Positions 43,053 through 52,816 are shown, numbered from the stretch's first letter. The stretch: 64,000 nt of DNA from Anaerotruncus colihominis (GCF_010206195.1 NZ_VIQT01000009.1:124001-188000); one strand, 5' to 3'. Numbers and translations: made by a program. Notes: generated by a model from the letters alone, not told the origin.

Positions 43053-43994
43053 ATGGCACGCTATCTCGGGATCGATACCAGCAACTATACAACTTCCGTT
43101 GCGCTGTATGACAGCGTATCTGGAGACGTTTGGCAAAAAAAACAGCTTCTTCCCGTAAAAGACGGCGCGTTGGGGCTTCGGCAGAGCGACGCCGTTTTTT
43201 CGCATGTGAAGCAGCTTGGCACACTGACTGAGGCATTGCTTCAGGAGCACGGCGGCCTGCCGGATGGCATCGGCGTTTCAGTTCGTCCGCGTGATGCCGA
43301 AGGCTCGTATATGCCGTGCTTTCTTGTGGGGGAGACGGCGGCGCGATGCGCCGCGGCTGTATGCAAAGCGCCGCTGTCTTGTGTGTCGCATCAGGCGGGA
43401 CATATCGCCGCCGCTCTATATTCCACGGGACGCCTTGACCTGATCGGGCGGCGGTTTGCAGCCTTTCATCTGTCCGGCGGTACGACGGAATGCGTCATTG
43501 TGCAGCCGGAGAAAGACAATCTGCTCACGGCGCATCTGTTTTCGCAGTCGCTTGACCTCAAGGCAGGGCAGGCGGTCGACCGTGTCGGCGGTATGCTTGG
43601 GCTTTCGTTCCCGGCGGGACCGCAGCTTGAAGAACTGGCGCGCCAATCGCAGAAAATATACCGTGTAAAACCCGCGTCTAAGGGCGTAGACTGCTCGCTT
43701 TCAGGAATCGAAAACCGTTGCCGTTCCATGCTGGACGCGGGGGAAACGCCATGCGATGTCGCGCGCTATTGCCTGGACAGCATCCTGGCGGCTTTGACGC
43801 ATATGACAGTCAGCGTTCAGAACGTTTATGGAGAAATTCCGCTGGTCTATGCGGGCGGGGTGATGTCGAACACGATAATCCGGGCAGCCATGGAGGAGCG
43901 GTTTGGCGGCCTGTTTGCACAGCCGCAGTTTTCCGCGGACAATGCGGCGGGCGTGGCGGTTCTGACGCGGATCATGCAGGAGGACGGCGTATGA
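43053..43994 (+). CDS. TsaD-like peptidase M22 family paralogue
   Basis: The 313-residue protein has an ASKHA fold like TsaD: YLGIDTSNYTTSVAL at the N-terminus, VSHQAGHIAAALYS with the HxxxH metal-binding pair near residue 112, AFHLSGGTTECVIVQ, and the C-terminal VYAGGVMSNTIIRAAME. It is shorter than true TsaD (about 335-345) and occupies the clostridial locus between nusB and xseA where this paralogue is usually found. Its role is unknown; true tRNA t6A synthesis is likely served by another copy elsewhere. The last four bases overlap xseA. Confidence 0.82.
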   Translation: MARYLGIDTSNYTTSVALYDSVSGDVWQKKQLLPVKDGALGLRQSDAVFSHVKQLGTLTEALLQEHGGLPDGIGVSVRPRDAEGSYMPCFLVGETAARCAAAVCKAPLSCVSHQAGHIAAALYSTGRLDLIGRRFAAFHLSGGTTECVIVQPEKDNLLTAHLFSQSLDLKAGQAVDRVGGMLGLSFPAGPQLEELARQSQKIYRVKPASKGVDCSLSGIENRCRSMLDAGETPCDVARYCLDSILAALTHMTVSVQNVYGEIPLVYAGGVMSNTIIRAAMEERFGGLFAQPQFSADNAAGVAVLTRIMQEDGV

Positions 43995-45217
43995 ATCGGT
44001 CAGCGGTTGTTTCCGTCACACAGCTTAACCGTTATATCAAGGCGATGCTTGATTCGGATAGTGCGCTTGACGGATTGATGGTACGCGGAGAGATTTCTAA
44101 TTTTCTGTGTCATTATAAATCGGGGCACATGTATTTTACACTCAAGGATGAGACGGCGGCGATTAAGACGGTTATGTTCCGCGGACATGCATCGCAGCTT
44201 CGTTTTAAGCCTGAAAACGGCATGTCTGTGATTGTAAGCGGTTCCGTTTCACTTTATGAGCGGGACGGAAGCTACCAGTTTTATGCAACGGATATGCAGC
44301 CGGACGGTGTCGGCGCGCTGTATCTTGCTTTTGAGCAGCTTAAGGAAAAACTCGCGCGTGAGGGGCTTTTTGATGAAGGGCGTAAGCGGCCGTTGCCGCG
44401 TTACCCGGAGCGGATCGGCGTTGTAACAAGCGAGGGCGCGGCGGCGCTTCAGGATATTTTGAATATTCTTTCGCGGCGGTATCCGCTGGCGACAGTGGTG
44501 CTTTATCCAGCGCAGGTACAGGGTGAGGGCGCGGCGAAAACGATCGCCGCCGGCGTGCGCGCGCTCAATGCTGCGCATGCGTGCGACGTTATGATCGTTG
44601 GGCGAGGCGGTGGCTCGGCTGAAGATCTGTGGGCTTTTAATGACGAGGCGCTCGCGCGTGTGATTGCGGCAAGCGAAATCCCAGTGATTTCGGCGGTCGG
44701 ACATGAGGTCGATTTCACGATCGCGGACTTTGTTGCCGACCGGCGCGCGCCGACGCCGAGCGCTGCGGCGGAGCTGGTCGCACCGAACATCGCCGACGTA
44801 AGGTACTATCTGTCGGATCTGATGGAGCGTTGCGCCGCGCAGACGCAGGGGCGCGTTGTGTCGTTACAGCTTCGTATGCGTGCTGTTCAGGCGGGTCTGG
44901 CTGCGTCCGAAAGCGTTTTACAGAATCTGAAACAGCGTGTTGAGACGCTTGGGCAGGCGGCGCGCGCGGCGTTTGACCGAAGGTTGTCCGGCGCGCGCGA
45001 GCAGGTGCGGTATCTGTCGGCGCTAGCCGAGGAACGAAGCCCGATGCGTATTTTATCGCGCGGTTACAGTCTGACGAGCAGTAAGCAGGGACCTGTCTCG
45101 TCCATTGATCAGGTGCGGGTCGGAGAGCCGCTGTTTTCACGTCTGGCCGATGGCGAGATCATTTCCCAGGTAATTGAGACAAGAGGTGTTGAACATGGCA
45201 AAGGCGATGACGCTTGA
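43991..45217 (+). CDS. xseA: Exodeoxyribonuclease VII large subunit
   Basis: XseA (408 residues) with XseB degrades single-stranded DNA. The N-terminal OB domain (VSVTQLNRYIKAMLDSDSALDGLMVRGEISNF, SGHMYFTLKDETAAIKTVMF) leads to the catalytic core GVVTSEGAAALQDILNILSRRYP, VGRGGGSAEDLWAFNDE and VISAVGHEVDFTIADFVADRRAPTPSAAAE, then coiled coils. ATG 43991 overlaps the previous stop (GTATGA). Confidence 0.96.
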   Translation: MNRSAVVSVTQLNRYIKAMLDSDSALDGLMVRGEISNFLCHYKSGHMYFTLKDETAAIKTVMFRGHASQLRFKPENGMSVIVSGSVSLYERDGSYQFYATDMQPDGVGALYLAFEQLKEKLAREGLFDEGRKRPLPRYPERIGVVTSEGAAALQDILNILSRRYPLATVVLYPAQVQGEGAAKTIAAGVRALNAAHACDVMIVGRGGGSAEDLWAFNDEALARVIAASEIPVISAVGHEVDFTIADFVADRRAPTPSAAAELVAPNIADVRYYLSDLMERCAAQTQGRVVSLQLRMRAVQAGLAASESVLQNLKQRVETLGQAARAAFDRRLSGAREQVRYLSALAEERSPMRILSRGYSLTSSKQGPVSSIDQVRVGEPLFSRLADGEIISQVIETRGVEHGKGDDA

Positions 45218-45401
45218 GTCGGCTGTCGCGCGGCTTGAAGAGATTGTCGCATCGCTTGGCGCGGATGTACCGCTGGATGAAGCGGTGAAACTGTATGCCG
45301 AAGCGGTGAAGCTGGTCGATTTTTCCAATGGAAAGATTGAAGCGGCGCGTCTGAAGATAGAAAAACTTTCAGCGGCAAAGGAGGATAGCGATGCGGTTTG
45401 A
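45195..45401 (+). CDS. xseB: Exodeoxyribonuclease VII small subunit
   Basis: XseB (68 residues) is the helical hairpin subunit wrapping XseA. TLESAVARLEEIVASLGADVPLDEAVKLYAEAVKLV matches the family. ATG 45195 lies in the end of xseA (23-base overlap), and its own end overlaps ispA by 11 bases. Confidence 0.93.
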   Translation: MAKAMTLESAVARLEEIVASLGADVPLDEAVKLYAEAVKLVDFSNGKIEAARLKIEKLSAAKEDSDAV

Positions 45402-46272
45402 AGAGCAGTTCGCCTCTTATGCGCGGCAGACGAACGATGCGCTGCGCGATTGCCTGCGTTATCCGGGCGTGCGGCTCCAGGCGGCGGTTGTCGATGCGAT
45501 GCGTTACAGCCTGCTGGACGCTGGCAAGAGGCTGCGTGCCGCGCTGGTTCTCGAGTTTGCGCGGCTTGTATCCGCGCCGCGAGAAGGGGCGATGGCGTTG
45601 GCGTGCGCCATTGAAATGCTGCATGCCTATTCACTGATTCACGATGACCTGCCTTGCATGGACAATGACGATTTCCGTCGCGGGAAGCCGTCCTGTCATA
45701 AAGAATTTGGCGAGTCAACGGCGCTGCTTGCCGGCGACGCGTTGCTGACGCTCGCTTTTGAGACAGCGGCCTGCGCGCCGCTTTTGACAGATATACAGCG
45801 TGTCGAGGCGGTTTGCACGCTTTCCAAAGCGGGCGGCGTCTGCGGTATGATCGGAGGACAGGTGATCGACCTTGCATGTGAGGGGAATCCGGTCGACGAG
45901 GCGACGCTGGACGCGCTTTGTACGCTGAAAACGGGCGCCTTGCTGCGTGCGTCTGCACAGCTTGGTTGCCTGGCCGGAAAAGCGGATAAAAAAATGTATG
46001 ACGCCGCGGACCGTTATGCGGCGGCCGTGGGACTTGCATTCCAAATTACTGACGATATCCTTGATGTCACAGGCGATGCGCATACGCTCGGCAAGCCGGT
46101 TGGAAGCGATGCGGAGAATCATAAGACGACGTATGCGTCGCTGTTTGGCGTTGCGGGTGCGAAAGCACGCGCAGTCGCGCTGATCGGAGCGGCAAAGCGG
46201 GAAACCGATGTGTTTTCTGATAATGGCTTTCTTGTTTGGCTTGCGGATATGGTCTTGAACCGCGATCATTGA
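45391..46272 (+). CDS. ispA: Farnesyl/geranyl diphosphate synthase
   Basis: The 293-residue prenyl synthase condenses isopentenyl and allylic diphosphates. The first aspartate-rich motif is in LIHDDLPCMDNDDFRRGKPSCHK near residue 80, with GDALLTLAFE, and the second is in FQITDDILDVTGD near 217; the substrate-binding GKRLRAALV is near 49. AAAGGAGG inside xseB serves ATG 45391. It supplies undecaprenyl and quinone precursors together with dxs just downstream. Confidence 0.95.
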   Translation: MRFEEQFASYARQTNDALRDCLRYPGVRLQAAVVDAMRYSLLDAGKRLRAALVLEFARLVSAPREGAMALACAIEMLHAYSLIHDDLPCMDNDDFRRGKPSCHKEFGESTALLAGDALLTLAFETAACAPLLTDIQRVEAVCTLSKAGGVCGMIGGQVIDLACEGNPVDEATLDALCTLKTGALLRASAQLGCLAGKADKKMYDAADRYAAAVGLAFQITDDILDVTGDAHTLGKPVGSDAENHKTTYASLFGVAGAKARAVALIGAAKRETDVFSDNGFLVWLADMVLNRDH

Positions 46273-46399
46273 CACCAGAAGCGACAGTTCAGCCTTGCAC
46301 ACGGGCTAAATAGTAAATAGGATAGATATCGGGGCCTTTAAAAAGTGAGCGTTTAACGCAGTAGGGAAAATAGAAATAGCCCAAAGCCGGGAGGCGAAT

Positions 46400-46900
46400 A
46401 TGAATCCTCTGAAAGTATTGGTCAGCAATTATGTAATTGACGTCGGGTTCCTTGCATGGTTCGCGGCGCAGCTTCTGAAAACAATTCTTGCATATATCCC
46501 TTCACGCCGGATCAACTGGGAACGTATGGTTGGTTCCGGCGGAATGCCAAGCTCTCATTCTGCGCTTGTCTGTGCGATCGCGGTTGGCGTCGCCAAAAAG
46601 ATGGGGTATGCAGCGCCGGAATTTGCGATTGCAATCGCGCTGGCAGCTATCGTGATGTATGATGCGATGGGGGTGCGCCGCGCCGCAGGAGAACAGGCGA
46701 AGGTGCTTAATAAAATTGTAATAGATTTTAAAGAAATGTTTCAGATGCTCCGTGAAGAAGTGGATGCGCTTGCACGCGGCGCAGAGGAAGGCGAGGGAGA
46801 GGAAAAACGCCTGAAGGAATTTTTAGGCCATACGCCGCTGGAGGTGCTCTGCGGCGCGTTGCTTGGTATTTTGATCGCCGCGTTGATTCCGGCGTTTTAG
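46400..46900 (+). CDS. Divergent PAP2 family protein (YuiD-like)
   Basis: The 166-residue membrane protein belongs to the DUF212/YuiD family, a divergent branch of acid phosphatase/PAP2. It has VGSGGMPSSHSALVCAIAVGVA (the SGxxSSHS core), AIVMYDAMGVRRAAGEQAKVLN and LKEFLGHTPLEVLCGALLGILIAALI. Activity on undecaprenyl or other isoprenoid phosphates would fit its place between ispA and dxs, but is inference. GGGAGG precedes ATG 46400. Confidence 0.9.
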   Translation: MNPLKVLVSNYVIDVGFLAWFAAQLLKTILAYIPSRRINWERMVGSGGMPSSHSALVCAIAVGVAKKMGYAAPEFAIAIALAAIVMYDAMGVRRAAGEQAKVLNKIVIDFKEMFQMLREEVDALARGAEEGEGEEKRLKEFLGHTPLEVLCGALLGILIAALIPAF

Positions 46901-46994
46901 GACTTTGCTTCGTATTTTTGCCGCCGCTGCCTTTTTGGATGAGACATTCCGGGCAAGGATGCGAAGTCAGCTCTGACGGCGAAAGGGGGAAACC

Positions 46995-48857
46995 GTGTTG
47001 GCGGAAAACAGATTCCTGGATCGCTTGAATCTTCCGGGAGATTTGAAGAAACTCAGCCCAAGTCAGCAGGATATTTTATGTTGGGAGCTGCGCAGTCAAC
47101 TGCTGCTGACTATTTCGGAAAATGGCGGGCACCTGGCCTCAAATCTCGGCGTTGTGGAATTGACCGTGGCGCTTCATACAGTGTTCGATGTTCCATGTGA
47201 TGAAATTGTCTGGGATGTCGGACACCAGTGCTATGTACACAAAATGTTGACAGGGCGGCTGAAACAGTTCTCTGAAATACGCCGCGAGGGAGGTCTGTCA
47301 GGTTTTCCCAGGCCGCGTGAAAGCCGCAGCGACGCGTTTATTGCGGGTCATGCAAGCACGTCGCTTTCAGCGGCCTGCGGGCTTGCAAAGGCAAAAACCT
47401 TGACAGGAGATCCGCACCATGTAATCGCTGTCGCCGGGGATGGGGCCTTTACCGGCGGGATGATCTATGAGGCTCTCAACAATGCTGGACGCAGCCGCGA
47501 CCGTCTGATTGTGATCCTCAATGACAATGATATGTCGATTTCCAAAAGCGTCGGTTCTTTTGCGCGCTACCTGGCTGCAAAGCGGTCGTCCGAACGCTAC
47601 AATGTGATCAAGGAGCATGTTGAAAAAGCTGTGCGTAAAATTCCGCTTGTCGGCGGGGAGCTGCGCGATGTCATTTCCGATTCCAAGGCCGCGCTGCGTC
47701 AGATGCTCTATCACAGCAATCTGTTTGAAGATTTTGGATTTGATTACCTTGGGCCTGTCGATGGTCATGACGTGCGGATGCTGATTCAAGTGCTGCGGCG
47801 TGCAAGGGAGCTTAAAAAGCCGGTGGTAGTGCATGTAAATACCATCAAGGGCAAGGGCTATGCATATGCTGAAAAAAACCCCGCGCATTATCATGGCGTC
47901 GGGGGATTTGATCCGGTGAGCGGCTGGTTGTCTGCACCTGCGGAGTCGTTTTCAGCGCATTTTGGCAGTTGGCTGACAATGCGCGCACGCAGAGACGAAC
48001 GGATTTGTGCCATCACCGCTGCGATGCGCGATGGTACAGGACTACAGGCGTTTGCGTCGGAGTTTGGACCGAAAAACCGTTTCTTTGACGTTGGTATCGC
48101 CGAGGAACATGCCGTTACCTTTGCATGCGGTCTGGCCGCGGGCGGGTTGCTTCCCGTGTTCGCTGTTTACTCAACGTTTTTGCAGCGCGCCTACGACCAA
48201 TTGATCCACGACGCCTCTATCGAGCCGCAGCACATTGTTCTCGCGGTCGATCGCGCCGGTTTCGTCGGTGAGGACGGCGAGACGCATCAGGGGTTGTTTG
48301 ACGCGGCCTTTTTGTCCTCGATTTATGGCATGACAGTCTATTCGCCGGCCTCTTATGCTGAACTGGAATATGCAATGGAACAGGCTTTGTATCATTGCAA
48401 GGGGCCGGTAGCCGTGCGTTATCCGCGCGGCGGTGCGCCGGTATCTGAAACGGATCATGCGCCAGGGGATTGGCTGCATGTCAAAAACGGCGGAAAAACG
48501 CTGCTCATAAGCTATGGCCGCATCTTCAGCGAGGCGCGCGCCGCCTCCGAACTGTTGGCGGCGGACGGGAAACCGGTCGATCTGCTGAAACTCTGCCGTA
48601 TTACGCCTCTGCCGGAGGAATGCATCCGCTTGGCAAGAAAATATGAAACAATCTATTTTGTCGAGGAGGGCGTCCAAAACGGCGGTATCGGCGAGCATTT
48701 TCTTGGCGCCCTTGCGCAGGTGCGATACCGCGGACGCATGACAATTCACGCGGTTGATGATCCGTTTGTTGCGCAGATGAGCGTACAATCTGCGATCCGG
48801 CGGTGTGGGCTTGACGCGGAGGCGATTGCCCATTCGGTTTCAGAGCTTTATTTTTAG
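46995..48857 (+). CDS. dxs: 1-deoxy-D-xylulose-5-phosphate synthase
   Basis: DXS (620 residues) condenses pyruvate and glyceraldehyde-3-phosphate with thiamine diphosphate, first step of the non-mevalonate pathway. SENGGHLASNLGVVELTVALH, then the ThDP motif GDGAFTGGMIYEALNNAGRSRDRLIVILNDNDMSIS, the pyrimidine domain FDVGIAEEHAVTFACGLA and the C-terminal transketolase domain FVEEGVQNGGIG are all present. GTG 46995 follows AAAGGGGGAAA. It lies in the nusB-recN cluster as in Bacillus. Confidence 0.96.
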   Translation: MLAENRFLDRLNLPGDLKKLSPSQQDILCWELRSQLLLTISENGGHLASNLGVVELTVALHTVFDVPCDEIVWDVGHQCYVHKMLTGRLKQFSEIRREGGLSGFPRPRESRSDAFIAGHASTSLSAACGLAKAKTLTGDPHHVIAVAGDGAFTGGMIYEALNNAGRSRDRLIVILNDNDMSISKSVGSFARYLAAKRSSERYNVIKEHVEKAVRKIPLVGGELRDVISDSKAALRQMLYHSNLFEDFGFDYLGPVDGHDVRMLIQVLRRARELKKPVVVHVNTIKGKGYAYAEKNPAHYHGVGGFDPVSGWLSAPAESFSAHFGSWLTMRARRDERICAITAAMRDGTGLQAFASEFGPKNRFFDVGIAEEHAVTFACGLAAGGLLPVFAVYSTFLQRAYDQLIHDASIEPQHIVLAVDRAGFVGEDGETHQGLFDAAFLSSIYGMTVYSPASYAELEYAMEQALYHCKGPVAVRYPRGGAPVSETDHAPGDWLHVKNGGKTLLISYGRIFSEARAASELLAADGKPVDLLKLCRITPLPEECIRLARKYETIYFVEEGVQNGGIGEHFLGALAQVRYRGRMTIHAVDDPFVAQMSVQSAIRRCGLDAEAIAHSVSELYF

Positions 48858-48918
48858 AGATAGCTTAAAATAACGGAACGGTTTATGCGTAGACAGTGGC
48901 CGGTCATTGGAGGACAAT

Positions 48919-49719
48919 GTGAAAAAGAGGCTGGATATCCTGCTTACAGAAAAGGGATTTTTCCCGAGCCGTGAAAAGGCAAAGGCGGTCATTATGGCCG
49001 GACAGGTCTATATAAACGGCCAGAAGGCCGATAAGCCTGGAATGGATGTTGCGGAAGACGCGGAGATAGAGGTGCGGGGAGATGCCCTGCGCTATGTCAG
49101 CCGCGGCGGGCTGAAGCTTGAGAAAGCGATGCAGGTCTGGCCGATTGTCCTTCAGGATCGGATCTGTATGGATATTGGTGCGTCGACCGGCGGGTTTACA
49201 GACTGTATGCTGCAAAACGGCGCGGCAAGGGTTTATGCCGTTGATGTCGGTTATGGCCAGCTTGCCTGGAAGCTTCGCAACGATCCGCGCGTTGTCAATC
49301 TGGAGCGCACGAATATTCGCAATATCACGCCAAAGCAGGCGCCCGACAAAATTGAGTTCATCAGCGTTGACGTATCCTTTATTTCACTGCGTCTTGTTCT
49401 GCCAGTCGCCGCAAGGTTGCTTTGTTTGAATGGTAAAGCTGTTTGCCTTGTCAAGCCGCAGTTTGAGGCGGGACGTGAAAAGGTTGGAAAAAAAGGAGTC
49501 GTGCGCGACCGTGCAACGCATGTTGAGGTGCTGGAGCGAGCTGTCGGTTACGCCTTGGAGAACGGTTTTGCCATATGCGGCCTTGACTTTTCGCCGGTCA
49601 AAGGTCCGGAGGGGAATATTGAATATCTGATGTATCTGCAAAAGGCGCCTGATGGCGCTGTTGTGGACTCCACAACAATTGAGACGCTCGTTGCGCGCTC
49701 ACATGATGAACTCGATTGA
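48919..49719 (+). CDS. tlyA: TlyA-family rRNA methyltransferase / hemolysin-like
   Basis: The 266-residue protein has an N-terminal S4 RNA-binding domain (KKRLDILLTEKGFFPSREKAKAVIMAGQVYING) and an FtsJ-like methyltransferase domain with YVSRGGLKLEKAM, MDIGASTGGFTDCML (SAM site) and ISVDVSFISL. The family 2-O-methylates cytidines of 16S and 23S rRNA. GTG 48919 is close behind GGAGGA (short spacing); TTG 48907 is an upstream alternative. It is Bacillus YqxC in the same cluster. Confidence 0.93.
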   Translation: MKKRLDILLTEKGFFPSREKAKAVIMAGQVYINGQKADKPGMDVAEDAEIEVRGDALRYVSRGGLKLEKAMQVWPIVLQDRICMDIGASTGGFTDCMLQNGAARVYAVDVGYGQLAWKLRNDPRVVNLERTNIRNITPKQAPDKIEFISVDVSFISLRLVLPVAARLLCLNGKAVCLVKPQFEAGREKVGKKGVVRDRATHVEVLERAVGYALENGFAICGLDFSPVKGPEGNIEYLMYLQKAPDGAVVDSTTIETLVARSHDELD

Positions 49720-49739
49720 TTTTTGACCGGGGGACAAAA

Positions 49740-50591
49740 ATGGCACAAAAAACAGTATTGATTCTGCCGAATCTGACGAAAAATAATACAGGACAGCTTG
49801 TAAAATCGATTGTTTCACAGCTTCGTTTTTCCGGGTGTACGCCTGTGATGCAGGAAGCGTATAGCGGTCAATTTGAAAGTGTGCAGTACGCGTCGTTTGA
49901 TGCTTTGATCGCGGCTTGCGACCTTGTATTGACGGTGGGCGGAGATGGGACCATCCTGCATGGTGTGAAGCATGCGGTCGAGCATGACAAGCCCGTGCTT
50001 GGGGTCAACACGGGAAGGCTTGGTTATCTGGCGCAGGTGGAAGCGGACGAAATACGCATTCTCTCGCGCCTGGCAGCGGATGATTATGCAATTCAGCAGC
50101 GCATGCTGCTTGAGATCCGCGTCGGTGAGGACGGCGCTGCGCTGTATGCGCTCAATGATGTTGTGATTTCAAAAGGCGATTTGGCGAGGATGGTTGATCT
50201 CGACATCAGCGGGGATGGCCAGGCAATCGGGAGCTACCGGGCGGATGGAGTGATTTTTGCCACGCCAACCGGCTCGACGGCTTATTCGCTATCAGCGGGG
50301 GGACCGATTGTCGATCCATCTATCAATACAATCATCGTAACGCCGATCTGCCCGCATTCGCTCAACGATCGCGCTGTTCTGCTTTCGCCGCGTATGCGCC
50401 TGCGGGTACAGAGCCGCTATATCAACGCGTCTGACAAAATCGTTGTCAGCGTGGATGGCGAAAATGTTGCATTATTGGGCCAGAATACGCCAATTTTGAT
50501 CCGTGTGGCGGAGAAAACAGCACGTTTTATCAGTTTTCCGGAAAAGACATTTACGATGATTTTGCGTGAGAAGCTCAAGCCGCGTGGCTAG
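49740..50591 (+). CDS. nadK: NAD kinase
   Basis: NAD kinase (283 residues) makes NADP. The GGDGTILHGVKHAVEHDKPVLGVNTGRLGYLA block near residue 70 is diagnostic, with TPTGSTAYSLSAGGPIV near 180 and ITPICPHSLNDRAVLL-like TPICPHSL following. The start ATG at 49740 follows CGGGGGAC. It sits between tlyA and argR as in many Clostridia. Confidence 0.95.
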   Translation: MAQKTVLILPNLTKNNTGQLVKSIVSQLRFSGCTPVMQEAYSGQFESVQYASFDALIAACDLVLTVGGDGTILHGVKHAVEHDKPVLGVNTGRLGYLAQVEADEIRILSRLAADDYAIQQRMLLEIRVGEDGAALYALNDVVISKGDLARMVDLDISGDGQAIGSYRADGVIFATPTGSTAYSLSAGGPIVDPSINTIIVTPICPHSLNDRAVLLSPRMRLRVQSRYINASDKIVVSVDGENVALLGQNTPILIRVAEKTARFISFPEKTFTMILREKLKPRG

Positions 50592-50624
50592 ACGCGGCGC
50601 GTTCTGCTTAGATGGGGGTATCGT

Positions 50625-51077
50625 ATGAAGGCAAGACGTCATGCAAAAATTTTGGAGCTTATCCATTCACAGCCGATTGACACGCAGGACGAGCTGCTTG
50701 GCCTGCTCAGTAAAAATGGGTTTTCTGTGACACAGGCGACGGTTTCCCGCGACATCAAGGAACTCAGGCTTGTCAAGACACTGACCCCGGATGGTAAATA
50801 TCATTATACAGCGCACACAGAGCATCCGAAAAGCGAGATGTCAGATAAATTTTTGCTTATTTTTTCCGAATCAGTGTGCGAGATTGATTCCGCCGGCAAT
50901 ATGCTGGTGATCAAGTGCTTTACTGGAATGGCCAACGCTGTCTGTGCGGCGCTTGATACGCTGCATTGGAGCGGGGTTGTCGGCACGCTTGCGGGAGACG
51001 ACACAATCTTTATGGTGATGCGCGACGAGCAAAACGCGCATGAGCTGGTTTCGCAGCTGCGCCGCATGATGGCGTAG
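50625..51077 (+). CDS. argR: Arginine repressor ArgR
   Basis: ArgR (150 residues) represses arginine biosynthesis and activates catabolism with arginine as co-repressor. Winged helix (KARRHAKILELIHSQPIDTQDELLGLLSKNGFSVTQATVSRDIKELRLVK) is followed by the oligomerisation domain with the arginine-binding GTLAGDDTIFMVMRDE. GGGGG lies before ATG 50625. The following recN start is 31 bases after the stop. Confidence 0.95.
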   Translation: MKARRHAKILELIHSQPIDTQDELLGLLSKNGFSVTQATVSRDIKELRLVKTLTPDGKYHYTAHTEHPKSEMSDKFLLIFSESVCEIDSAGNMLVIKCFTGMANAVCAALDTLHWSGVVGTLAGDDTIFMVMRDEQNAHELVSQLRRMMA

Positions 51078-51107
51078 CACATGCCGGCTGTTGGAGGGAG
51101 GCGGACC

Positions 51108-52781
51108 ATGCTTTCACAGCTTTATATCAAAAATGTCGCGGTGATCAGCGAGGCGACCATCGACTTTTCGCAAGGTCTGAATGTCTTTACCGGAGAAACC
51201 GGCGCGGGGAAAACAATCCTGATCAGTGCGATCAACGCAGTGCTCGGTGAGCGTGCTTCAAAGGATATGATTCGTACTGGAGAAAGCAATGCGGTGATCT
51301 CGGCTCTGTTTACAGAGATTTCGGCGGCTGCGGCGGCCGCCCTGACAGAAGCGGGTTATGCGCCGGATGACGACACAGTGCTGATCATGCGGGAGCTGTC
51401 TGCGGATGGTAAATCATCGTGCCGTATCAACGGTCGCCCCGCGACCCTTTCCATTTTGAAGGCCGTTTCGGCGCATCTGATCAATGTGCACGGACAGCAT
51501 GACAACCAACAGCTGCTTTCACCCGGAAAGCACCTCGGCTTTATTGATGGTTTTGGCGCGCTCGATTCCTTGCTGGGGCAATATAGGGAGGTTTACCAGC
51601 GATACACGGATGTTAAACGTGAATTGAATGAGATTGATACGGACGAGGCGGAGAAAGCGCGCCGGATTGATCTTTTGACCTATCAGGTTTCGGAGATCGA
51701 CGACGCCGACTTGCAGCCGGGCGAGGAGGAGGAGCTTTCTGCACAGCGAAAATTGCTTCGTAATTCCCTGCATGTGACGCAGGCGCTTGGCGAAAGTGTC
51801 GGCTTGCTTGACGGCGGCGATGAATCGGCGGGATTGACGGGATTGTTTGGTTTGCTGGCGGAAAATATGGAACAAGCGGCGCGCTATATGGACGCGGCCA
51901 AGCCTGTTGCGGAACGGCTGACCGATCTTTCCTATGAGCTGGAGGGTATCTCCGGCGATATCCGTGACCTGCTTGAGGGTTTGGACTGTGATCCGGCCCG
52001 GCTCGACGATGTGGAAAAGCGGCTCGACACGATTTTCTCCCTCAAGAAAAAATATGGCGCTGACATTGATGAAATTCTTTCCTATCGCGATCGCGCCGCT
52101 GAGGAATTGGAGCGTATAGAAACATCGGATACGCATGCGCAGGCGCTCCAGGAGCAGATGATCGAATTGAAGGCTGCGGCAAAGGAAGCGGCCGCAAAGC
52201 TGACAGCGGCGCGCCTCGATGCGGCGGAGCGGTTCACAGCGGCGGTGCAGGCGGAGCTTGCGTTTCTCGATATGCCGTCCGTAACGTTGTCAGTGCGGTG
52301 CGCGGACAAGCCTTTGTCTGCGGATGGAGCCGATGATGTGGAGCTGTTCATATCCACGAACGTGGGCGAGGAAGCAAAATCGCTCGCAAAGATCGCGTCC
52401 GGCGGCGAGCTGGCGCGCATTATGCTGTCGATCAAAAACGTGCTTGCGGACCGCGACGCCGTGGGAACGCTTATTTTCGACGAGGTTGATACGGGCGTTT
52501 CCGGCCGGGCCGCGCAGAAGATCGGGCAGAAGCTCGCACAGGTTGCTGTGCGGCGGCAGGTGATCGTTGTGACGCATCTGGCGCAGGTAGCGGCGTTTGC
52601 ACAGACGCATCTGCTGATTGCAAAGACGGCGCGCGATAACCGCACCTTCACATCTATCACACCGCTTGACGATGATGCGCGCACGCACGAGCTGGCACGG
52701 ATCATCGGCGGTGAGTTGGTCAGCGAGATCGCGCTCCAGCATGCGCATGAAATGCTGGAAAGCGCGAAAAGCGCAAAGTAA
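51108..52781 (+). CDS. recN: DNA repair protein RecN
   Basis: RecN (557 residues) is an SMC-like ATPase for double-strand-break repair. Walker A FTGETGAGKTILISAINAVLGERA is near residue 30, HGQHDNQQLLSPGKHL in the middle, a coiled-coil region (about 160-370) with many DE/K/R heptads, and the ABC signature SGGELARIMLSIK with Walker B GTLIFDEVDTGVSGRAAQKIG. ATG 51108 is preceded by GGAGGGAGG. In Bacillus spoIVB and spo0A follow recN; here tyrS follows. Confidence 0.95.
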   Translation: MLSQLYIKNVAVISEATIDFSQGLNVFTGETGAGKTILISAINAVLGERASKDMIRTGESNAVISALFTEISAAAAAALTEAGYAPDDDTVLIMRELSADGKSSCRINGRPATLSILKAVSAHLINVHGQHDNQQLLSPGKHLGFIDGFGALDSLLGQYREVYQRYTDVKRELNEIDTDEAEKARRIDLLTYQVSEIDDADLQPGEEEELSAQRKLLRNSLHVTQALGESVGLLDGGDESAGLTGLFGLLAENMEQAARYMDAAKPVAERLTDLSYELEGISGDIRDLLEGLDCDPARLDDVEKRLDTIFSLKKKYGADIDEILSYRDRAAEELERIETSDTHAQALQEQMIELKAAAKEAAAKLTAARLDAAERFTAAVQAELAFLDMPSVTLSVRCADKPLSADGADDVELFISTNVGEEAKSLAKIASGGELARIMLSIKNVLADRDAVGTLIFDEVDTGVSGRAAQKIGQKLAQVAVRRQVIVVTHLAQVAAFAQTHLLIAKTARDNRTFTSITPLDDDARTHELARIIGGELVSEIALQHAHEMLESAKSAK

Positions 52782-52787
52782 AGGCGC

Positions 52788-52816
52788 TTGTGCTTTTAAA
52801 AAGAGCGTGGTATACT
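52788..52816 (+). promoter_or_regulatory. Sigma-A promoter of tyrS
   Basis: TTGTGC (52788-52793) and TATACT (52811-52816) are spaced by 17 bases. A short AAGCGC/GCGCTT hairpin (52769-52789) spans the recN stop and may act as a weak terminator. Confidence 0.6.
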
